Positions 7,230 to 12,878 of a DNA stretch of 15,685 nt are shown piece after piece (position 1 is the stretch's first letter; each line of letters starts with the position of its first letter). The notes beneath the pieces are model-generated. The model was not told where the DNA came from. It worked only from the letters and a program-made list of their open reading frames with translations, and made no database searches. This stretch comes from Hyphomonadaceae bacterium UBA5336 (GTDB lineage: Bacteria; Pseudomonadota; Alphaproteobacteria; Caulobacterales; Hyphomonadaceae), in assembly GCA_002408125.1 (NCBI GenBank), contig DHQO01000006.1, positions 1-15,685 of the forward strand. Direction: 5' to 3'. The position numbers and the translations under genes were made by a program.

Positions 7230-8825
7230 CTAGAAGTGAAGCACCTTCACATAGCGCACATGTTCCAGGCTGTTCAGTTTTTCGACCAGGTCGGCCGGAG
7301 GATCGGTGTCCACGCCAACCAGGGCAATGGCCTCACCCCCGGCATCGGTACGGCCGAGATGGAAGGTGGCGATGTTCACCCCCGCCTCGCCCAGCATCTG
7401 GCCGAGCGCGCCGATGAAGCCGGGTTTGTCGTGGTTGTTCACATAGAGCATGACCGGGGCGAAATCGCCCTCCAGCGCCATGCCTTTCACTTCCACCACG
7501 CGTGGGCGCCCGGCGCTGAGCGTGCCGGCCAGGGTGCGCCAGCCGCCTTCGGGGGCGTTGACAGTGGCCTTGGTCTTCACCTTGACGCGGATCAGGCTGT
7601 CATAGACCGGGCTTTCCTCGGTTTTGGTCTCGGTGAGCTTCACCCCGCTCTCGGCCAGAATGGCCGGGGCCGAGACCATGTTCACATCCCCGCGCGAGGA
7701 CCGCATCAGGCCGGCGAGCAGCGCAGCCGTGAGCGGCTTGCGGTTCAGCTCGGCGACCTCGCCTTCATATTCGATCACCACTTCCTCGAAACCGAAATCG
7801 GAGATCTGGCCGGCAAACAGGCCGAGCTTTTCCGCCAGCGCCGCGAAGGGGCGAAGGCGCGGGGCCTCATCCGCTGTGATCGACGGCATGTTCAGCGCAT
7901 TGGTCACCGCGCCGGTCAGCAGATAATCGCTCATCTGCTCGGCGACCTGCAGGGCGACATTCTCCTGGGCTTCTTCCGTAGCCGCGCCAAGGTGCGGGGT
8001 CGCGATGAAGTTCGGCGCGCCGAAGAGGACATTCTCCTTCGCCGGCTCCTGGACGAACACGTCAAAGGCTGCCGCGCCGATATGGCCGCTGTCGAGCAGT
8101 TCGCGCACGGCTGCCTCATCCACCAGGCCGCCCCGGGCGCAGTTGACCACGATGACGCCCGGTCTGGTCTTTGCCAGCGCCTCGGCCGAGAGGATATTGC
8201 GCGTCTGGTCTGTCAGCGGCGTGTGCAGCGTGATGACGTCGGCGCGCGCGAGCAGGGTTTCCAGATCGGCCTTCTCCACGCCAAGCTCGATGGCGCGCTC
8301 CTCGGTGAGAAAGGGATCATAAGCAACCACTTTCATGGTCAGGCCGAGGGCGCGCTCGGCCACGCGCGAGCCGATGTTGCCGCAGCCGATGAGACCGAGC
8401 GTCTTGAAGCTCAGCTCGCGGCCCATGAAGGCCTTTTTCGGCCACTCGCCAGCCTGGGTACCGGCATTGGCCGCCGGGATCTGGCGGGCGGCGGCGAACA
8501 TCATGGCGATGGCGTGCTCGGCCGTGGTGATGGCGTTGCCGAAAGGCGTGTTCATCACCACGACGCCCTTGGCCGTGGCGGCCTTGATGTCGATATTGTC
8601 GACGCCGATGCCGGCGCGGCCGATGACTTTCAGGTTTTCGGCCGCGGCGATCACATCGGCGTCGGGCTTGCAGGCCGAACGGACGGCCAGGCCATCATAT
8701 TGCGGAATGATCTCGATCAGCTCTTCCTTGGAAAGGCCGGGTCTGAGATCGACTTCGAGACCGCGCGCCTTGAAGATATCCACGGCGGCTGGGCTGAGAT
8801 TATCAGCGATAAGAACTTTGAGCAT
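7230..8825 (-). CDS. serA: D-3-phosphoglycerate dehydrogenase (long form)
   Basis: First step of serine synthesis: oxidises 3-phosphoglycerate to 3-phosphohydroxypyruvate with NAD. The 531 residues match the long form with an intervening domain. The NAD-binding motif is GLIGCGNIG (144-152). The catalytic trio is R231 (NCARGG), E260 (FVQEP) and H278 (TPHLGAAT). The ASB domain spans about 320-450 and a C-terminal ACT domain about 456-531, with NNHDKPGFIG (463-472) and AGVNIATFHLGR (481-492). The ACT domain is the usual seat of serine feedback inhibition. The ATG at 8825 has AGGA 10 nt upstream. It follows DUF1294 by 30 bp and, one gene earlier, serC, so the two serine enzymes are very probably co-transcribed. 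Confidence 0.98.
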   Translation of the reverse strand: MLKVLIADNLSPAAVDIFKARGLEVDLRPGLSKEELIEIIPQYDGLAVRSACKPDADVIAAAENLKVIGRAGIGVDNIDIKAATAKGVVVMNTPFGNAITTAEHAIAMMFAAARQIPAANAGTQAGEWPKKAFMGRELSFKTLGLIGCGNIGSRVAERALGLTMKVVAYDPFLTEERAIELGVEKADLETLLARADVITLHTPLTDQTRNILSAEALAKTRPGVIVVNCARGGLVDEAAVRELLDSGHIGAAAFDVFVQEPAKENVLFGAPNFIATPHLGAATEEAQENVALQVAEQMSDYLLTGAVTNALNMPSITADEAPRLRPFAALAEKLGLFAGQISDFGFEEVVIEYEGEVAELNRKPLTAALLAGLMRSSRGDVNMVSAPAILAESGVKLTETKTEESPVYDSLIRVKVKTKATVNAPEGGWRTLAGTLSAGRPRVVEVKGMALEGDFAPVMLYVNNHDKPGFIGALGQMLGEAGVNIATFHLGRTDAGGEAIALVGVDTDPPADLVEKLNSLEHVRYVKVLHF

Positions 8826-8855
8826 TGTTTCAGTGTCCTGTTGAACAAAAGAGTT

Positions 8856-9167
8856 TCAGGCGTGGGCTAAGGCCAACACGTCCAGTTTGGGCAACCTGCC
8901 CGAGAAGAAGATGAGTGCGCCGAGGGCGAGGACCTGGAACGCGACAATCGCGAAGTAACGCACCAGAAAGGACCGCTTCCGCGTCTTGTGACGAACCAGC
9001 TTCATGGCAAGCGCCGCACCGGTCGAACCGCCAAGTAGACTCGCCCAGAGCAATGTGGACTCGCGCACACGCTGTCCCCTGACCCGCGACTGCCGCTTGT
9101 CCCAGGCAAACAAAACGAATGTCGCTGCATTGATTGCGACCAGCACGATGATCAATGGAAGCATCAT
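8856..9167 (-). CDS. DUF1294 small membrane protein
   Basis: A 103-residue protein with three predicted membrane spans (about 3-21, 39-55, 69-89). The DUF1294 signature is present: AWDKRQSRVRGQRVRESTLL (21-40), then LLGGSTGAALAM (44-55) and RHKTRKRSF (59-67). The loop between spans 2 and 3 is strongly basic, so it should face the cytoplasm. The function of the family is unknown. The start is the first of two tandem ATGs (9167, 9164), with GGAGGG 6 nt upstream. It sits between serC (27-bp gap) and serA (30-bp gap), so it is read as part of the serine operon. Whether it acts on serine or was merely inserted there cannot be told from the sequence. Confidence 0.9.
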   Translation of the reverse strand: MMLPLIIVLVAINAATFVLFAWDKRQSRVRGQRVRESTLLWASLLGGSTGAALAMKLVRHKTRKRSFLVRYFAIVAFQVLALGALIFFSGRLPKLDVLALAHA

Positions 9168-9194
9168 GGCGAGCCCTCCGACCTCGGCCTGGCG

Positions 9195-10358
9195 TCAGAG
9201 CTGCTCAATCACCTCGCCGAACGCCCAGTCGATCCACGGAGTGAGCTTCTCGACATCGGACGGCTCGACCGTCGATCCAACCCAGATGCGAAGGCCGGGA
9301 GGCGCGTCGCGATAGGCGTTGAAATCATAGGCCACGTCTTCCTTTTCGAGCAGGGAGACGAGCTTCTTCACGAAGGCTTCCTGCTCATCAGTGGAAAGCG
9401 CGGTAATGCGCGGATCGGTGAACTTGAAAGTCACGCCGGTGTTGGAACGCACCTTCGGATCCTCGCACAGGAAGTCGATATAATCGGTGCGCGCGACCCA
9501 GTCTTCCAGGATGGAAAGGCTGGTGTCGGAGCGAGCCTTCAGGCCCTCCACGCCGCCGAGGCTTTCGGCCCAGTCGAGCGCCTTGAGATAGTCTTCCACA
9601 CAGAGCATGGAGGGGGTGTTGATGGTCGCGCCCTCGAAGATGCCTTCATTGAGCTTGCCGCCCTTGGTCATGCGGAAGATCTTCGGCAGCGGGCGGTCCG
9701 GCACATAGGTCTCCAGGCGCCGCACGGCGTTGGGCGAGAGGATCAGCATGCCATGGGCCGCTTCCCCGCCGAGCACTTTCTGCCAGCTGAAGGTGATGAC
9801 ATCCAGTTTCTCGAAAGGGATGTCCTGGGCGAACACGGCCGAGGTGGCATCGCAGATCACGATGCGGTCGGGATTGGGGCGGATCCAGCTATGATCGTCC
9901 ACGCGCACGCCGGAGGTCGTGCCGTTCCAGGTGAAGACGATATCGGCCTCGTCGCGCGCGCGGTGGAAGTCCGGCAGGACGCCATAGTCGCCGATATGGA
10001 TCTCGCAGTTTTCCAGCCGCAGCTGTTTCTGCGCATCGGTCACCCAGTCCTTGCCGAAGCTTTCCCAGGCGAAGATGTCCACCGGCCGAAGACCGAGCAT
10101 GGACCACATGCACATTTCCACCGCGCCGGTATCGGATGCCGGCACGATGCCGACCCGGTAGCCTTTCGGCAGGTTCAGGATGGTCCTGGTCCGCTCGATG
10201 GCCTCGGCGAGTTTCGCCTTGGCGAATTTCGCGCGGTGCGAGCGGCCAAGCGCAGCGGTTTCAAGCTGGTCGAGGGAAAAGCCCGGGCGTTTCGCCGTGG
10301 GGCCCGAAGAAAAGTGCGGACACGCGGGACGCGCCTCCGGCTTGGGAGCAATGCTCAT
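9195..10358 (-). CDS. serC: Phosphoserine aminotransferase (divergent alphaproteobacterial/Methanosarcina-type)
   Basis: Second step of serine synthesis: PLP-dependent transamination of 3-phosphohydroxypyruvate by glutamate; family members also act in pyridoxal phosphate synthesis. The protein has 387 residues. The PLP lysine is K194 in ITFSWQKVLGGEAAHG (188-203), the ring-nitrogen aspartate is D170 (IVICDATSA), and PHFSSGPTAKRPGF (14-27) is the typical N-terminus of this subgroup. The TTSGVR segment (147-152) is also family-like. The open frame runs to 10415, but ATG 10358 is chosen because GGAG lies 8 nt upstream and the extension would consume the leader hairpins. It is the first gene of serC-DUF1294-serA. 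Confidence 0.97.
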   Translation of the reverse strand: MSIAPKPEARPACPHFSSGPTAKRPGFSLDQLETAALGRSHRAKFAKAKLAEAIERTRTILNLPKGYRVGIVPASDTGAVEMCMWSMLGLRPVDIFAWESFGKDWVTDAQKQLRLENCEIHIGDYGVLPDFHRARDEADIVFTWNGTTSGVRVDDHSWIRPNPDRIVICDATSAVFAQDIPFEKLDVITFSWQKVLGGEAAHGMLILSPNAVRRLETYVPDRPLPKIFRMTKGGKLNEGIFEGATINTPSMLCVEDYLKALDWAESLGGVEGLKARSDTSLSILEDWVARTDYIDFLCEDPKVRSNTGVTFKFTDPRITALSTDEQEAFVKKLVSLLEKEDVAYDFNAYRDAPPGLRIWVGSTVEPSDVEKLTPWIDWAFGEVIEQL

Positions 10359-10365
10359 CTGTTTG

Positions 10366-10432
10366 TCTCCTATCCTTACAGATAGGCTGGGCACCGTTGG
10401 GGGTGCCTGGCCCACAGCCCGTGTCTCACGGG
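10366..10432 (-). promoter_or_regulatory. Structured 5' leader of serC, resembling the alphaproteobacterial serC leader
   Basis: Three hairpins are stacked on the minus strand before the serC start. They are CCCGTG-AGA-CACGGG (10432-10418), GGCACC-CCCAAC-GGTGCC (10407-10390) and CCTATC-TGTAAG-GATAGG (10386-10369). The last G pair of the third stem is also the start of the serC Shine-Dalgarno GGAG, so that stem can hide the ribosome site. A 3-bp extension of the second hairpin (GGC/GCC, 10385-10387 with 10410-10412) would compete with the third stem. From memory, the described serC leader motif lies upstream of serC-serA in alphaproteobacteria and its final stem overlaps the ribosome site. I could not check a covariance match. 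A GATAAT at 10458-10453 could be a -10 box, but I see no matching -35. Confidence 0.6.
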
Positions 10433-10493
10433 GCGCGCGGCGCGTAAAGCGAATTATCTGTGAAAGCGCTTGCCTGCACCGGGGACGCGCAGC

Positions 10494-11432
10494 ATGTCTG
10501 CCCGCTCAACCGGGAACACCATGCCGACGCAACGAAGCCTCACCGACTGGGTCCTCTTCGCCCTGCTCTCCTTCCTTTGGGCCAGCGCCTTTGCGCTGAC
10601 GAAAGTCGCGGTCAGCGGCCTGCCCACGGGTCTCATCGTATTCGGGCGGTTGGCGATTGCCACGCTGATTCTCGGCGTGCTGATGGTGATCAAGGGCGAA
10701 CGCTTCCCGCCCCTGTCGGACCGGTCCGCATGGGTCACCATGATCGCCATGGGCACCATCGGCACCGCCGCGCCCTTTTACCTGCTGACCCATGCCCAGA
10801 AGGATATCGACAGCGCGCTGGCCGCCCTGCTCATTTCCTCCACGCCACTCTATGTCGCCGCGCTGGCGCATTTCCGGTTCGCCGACGAGCAGATGAGCTG
10901 GAACAAGGCACTCGGCATCGCGGTCGGCTTTGCCGGTGTGGCCGTGCTGCTGGGCCCCGATGCCATGGCCGGCCTTGGCAATTCCAGCCTGATCGCGCAG
11001 CTCCTCGTGCTGGCAGGCGGCCTCTGCTATTCGATCAACACGATCATCGCGCGCGGCGCGCCGGCCATTTCGGCCAGCGTGCTGCCGACCGGGTTTCTCG
11101 GTATTGCGGCGCTTGCCAGCCTGCCCATGGCGCTGTCGGCGGACTATTCCGGGGTTCAGCCCGGCGTGCTGCATGCTGCTGCCGTGATCGCGCTCGGGGC
11201 GCTGCCGACAGCCGCTGCCGGCTGGCTGCTGATGTATCTGGTGGCCCGCACCAGCGCGACTTTCGTCTCGCTGACCGGCTATGCGATCCCGGTCTTTGCG
11301 GCCGGGATCGGTTTCTTCATGCTCGGCGAGCAGCTCAGCTGGGCCATGATGCTTGCCCTGGCGCTGATCCTTGCCGGGGTCTGGCTCTCGCAGCGGCGCA
11401 GCGCGGCAAAGCCGGTCACGCCGGCAGAGTGA
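10494..11432 (+). CDS. EamA-family (DMT superfamily) transporter
   Basis: A 312-residue inner-membrane protein with ten hydrophobic segments forming two EamA repeats. Typical pieces are LFALLSFLWASAFALTKVAV (21-40), the mid-first-half stretch DSALAALLISSTPLYVAALA, and ATFVSLTGYAIPVFAAGIGF near the end. Such proteins usually export metabolites or amino acids; the substrate is not readable from sequence. ATG 10494 has GGGGA 8 nt upstream; ATG 10521 (nine residues shorter) is a reasonable alternative with a closer GGA. The gene is divergent from serC with 135 bp between. Its last 17 bp overlap the end of the convergent PhzF-family gene. Confidence 0.9.
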   Translation: MSARSTGNTMPTQRSLTDWVLFALLSFLWASAFALTKVAVSGLPTGLIVFGRLAIATLILGVLMVIKGERFPPLSDRSAWVTMIAMGTIGTAAPFYLLTHAQKDIDSALAALLISSTPLYVAALAHFRFADEQMSWNKALGIAVGFAGVAVLLGPDAMAGLGNSSLIAQLLVLAGGLCYSINTIIARGAPAISASVLPTGFLGIAALASLPMALSADYSGVQPGVLHAAAVIALGALPTAAAGWLLMYLVARTSATFVSLTGYAIPVFAAGIGFFMLGEQLSWAMMLALALILAGVWLSQRRSAAKPVTPAE

Positions 11433-12249
11433 ACTCGCCGCGGATCACGGTGACGGCCTCGCCGATAAGATCGACACGCTTGCCACGCAGGGCGCAGGAG
11501 AGCGCCGCGCCCCGCCCCGGATAGGCCTGAAAGCAGGAGATGGTGTCCTGGCCGAGAAGGCCAGTGGCGATGGCGGTGAGCATGCAGTGCCAGCTTCCGG
11601 TGGCGGGATCCTCATCGATGCCCGAACCTGGCGCGAAGAAGCGCGAGGTCACGTCCACGTCCTCTCCACCAAGGGCAAAGCAGCCGAAATTGCCCCGGTC
11701 CCAGCTTCCGCCATGACCGGACACGCCAAGCTTGGCGAGCGCACGCAAGTCCGGCTTGAGCGCGCGCACGGCCTCGTCGCTCTCAAACTGGGCAGCAAAG
11801 AACGGCCCGCCCCATGCCGCAACAGGCATGGCGCCGAGCGCGACGGCGATCTCCTCGCTCGCCTCGACCGGAAACACCTCCGGCGCCGGGAAGTCCATGA
11901 CATAGCCGATCTCGCCGCGCCGTACGATCAGATCGCCGGACTGGCGTGTGCGGAAGGTGATCGCCTCGCCGGCATAGCCAAGCTCATCGAACAGGACATG
12001 GGCCGCCGCCAGCGTGGCATGCCCGCACAGCGGCACTTCCACCGCCGGTGTGAACCAGCGCAGCTGCCAGGCACCCTCACCATCGGCCACCAGATAGGCC
12101 GTTTCGGCGACATTGTTCTCTGCCGCAATCGCCTGCAGCACGGCATCGGGCAGGAACCCACCCGCCAGCGGCATGACGCAGGCCTGGTTGCCTTTGAAGG
12201 GTGCCGATGCAAAAGCGTCGACCTGATAGAAGGGGACTTGCTGCTCCAT
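11416..12249 (-). CDS. PhzF-family protein (isomerase/epimerase-like)
   Basis: A 277-residue member of the PhzF fold, two pseudo-symmetric diaminopimelate-epimerase-like halves. The conserved catalytic Glu is E49 in AENNVAETAYL (43-53). CGHAT (75-79) and DEDPATGSW (212-220) are the paired binding loops, and VDAFAS (10-15) is the usual start motif. Family members catalyse proton-shuttling isomerisations; one makes phenazine precursors, but most have unknown substrates, and nothing here suggests a phenazine cluster. ATG 12249 is chosen because GGAGG lies 5 nt upstream, whereas upstream in-frame ATGs at 12261 and 12279 have no ribosome site. The gene overlaps EamA tail-to-tail by 17 bp and is divergent from the DUF606-type gene. 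Confidence 0.93.
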   Translation of the reverse strand: MEQQVPFYQVDAFASAPFKGNQACVMPLAGGFLPDAVLQAIAAENNVAETAYLVADGEGAWQLRWFTPAVEVPLCGHATLAAAHVLFDELGYAGEAITFRTRQSGDLIVRRGEIGYVMDFPAPEVFPVEASEEIAVALGAMPVAAWGGPFFAAQFESDEAVRALKPDLRALAKLGVSGHGGSWDRGNFGCFALGGEDVDVTSRFFAPGSGIDEDPATGSWHCMLTAIATGLLGQDTISCFQAYPGRGAALSCALRGKRVDLIGEAVTVIRGEFTLPA

Positions 12250-12356
12250 ATTCACCTCCATCCTTGAGAGGGTCTTCATCTAGGTGCGCAGCGGAGACTC
12301 GTAAAACGATGATTTCTGGGGGTGTGTTGAGCCCCGCTGACAGGAGACAACAGGGC
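12250..12356. promoter_or_regulatory. Divergent spacer between the PhzF and YdcZ/DUF606-type genes
   Basis: These 107 bp must drive both genes unless either is read through. They hold the two ribosome sites (GGAGG for PhzF on the minus strand, AGGAG at 12342-12346 on the plus strand). They also hold a small perfect inverted repeat, TCGT-AAA-ACGA (12299-12309), and one GACTC (12296-12300) that fits the GANTC methylation site of alphaproteobacteria. No convincing -35/-10 pair is visible. Confidence 0.3.
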
Positions 12357-12815
12357 ATGGGGCAGATCTCGCTCGCCAATCTCATCATTGTTCTGGCCAT
12401 GATGGCCGGAACGCTCATCGCGGCTCAGGGCGTGGTGAACGGGCGGATGGCAGCCTATATGGGCGGGCCGCTGCAGGCGGCATTCGTCTCCTTCAGCGTC
12501 GGCTGGCTGGTCCTGCTGGTGGTGAACCTTGCCTTCGGCAATGACCTGCCCTTCCTGCACGCGGCGCGCGAAGCGCCCTGGTGGGCCTGGGTCGGCGGTC
12601 TCGGCGGCGCGGTGGTCGTGACGCTGGCGGCTTTTGCCGTGCCGCGCATCGGCGTGGCGACCTATGTCAGCGCCTTCATCGCCGGCCAGCTGACGGCAGC
12701 CCTCTTCTATGATCATTTCGGCATTTTCGGGCAGACTGTGCGCGAGATCACCCCGCTGCGCCTGCTCGGCGTCGTGTTCATGGGCGCGGGCGTTTACCTG
12801 ATCCGGCGTTTCTGA
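12357..12815 (+). CDS. YdcZ/DUF606-type DMT-family membrane protein
   Basis: A 152-residue protein with five hydrophobic segments, the size and shape of the half-length DMT proteins once called DUF606. Matching stretches are AAQGVVNGRMAAYMGGPLQA (22-41), then SFSVGW (45-50), and AGQLTAALFYDHFGIFG (109-125) before a final span with LRLLGVVFMGAGVYL (134-148). Half-length members are thought to pair as dimers; the substrate is unknown. ATG 12357 has AGGAG 10 nt upstream, and the frame upstream (open from 12201) reads into the PhzF region without a membrane-like sequence. It lies 63 bp before the TIR gene on the same strand, so the two may share a transcript. Confidence 0.9.
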   Translation: MGQISLANLIIVLAMMAGTLIAAQGVVNGRMAAYMGGPLQAAFVSFSVGWLVLLVVNLAFGNDLPFLHAAREAPWWAWVGGLGGAVVVTLAAFAVPRIGVATYVSAFIAGQLTAALFYDHFGIFGQTVREITPLRLLGVVFMGAGVYLIRRF

Positions 12816-12836
12816 GACCCAGCTATTTCCTGATCG

Positions 12837-12870
12837 CCCTTGCCCGGCTAGTCTGCCTGCCACGCAAGGG
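12837..12870 (+). promoter_or_regulatory. Hairpin overlapping the ribosome site of the TIR gene
   Basis: CCCTTGC (12837-12843) pairs perfectly with GCAAGGG (12864-12870), and GGC/GCC can pair inside the 20-nt loop. The right arm contains most of the Shine-Dalgarno AAGGGGA (12866-12872), which stands 6 nt before the ATG at 12879. Folding would cover the ribosome site, so translation of the TIR protein could be kept low by default. A chance stem is possible at this base composition. Confidence 0.4.
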
Positions 12871-12878
12871 GACGCGCC

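Noticed and set aside
7155..8870. A 571-codon open frame on the plus strand across all of serA
   Set aside because: It is antisense to a fully conserved serA. GC-rich codon use removes stops from this antisense frame, and its product is a His/Gly/Arg-rich composition with no recognisable domain.
10359..10415. A 19-codon N-terminal extension of SerC
   Set aside because: It would be coded by the leader hairpins. ATG 10358 has a proper ribosome site and gives the usual N-terminus.
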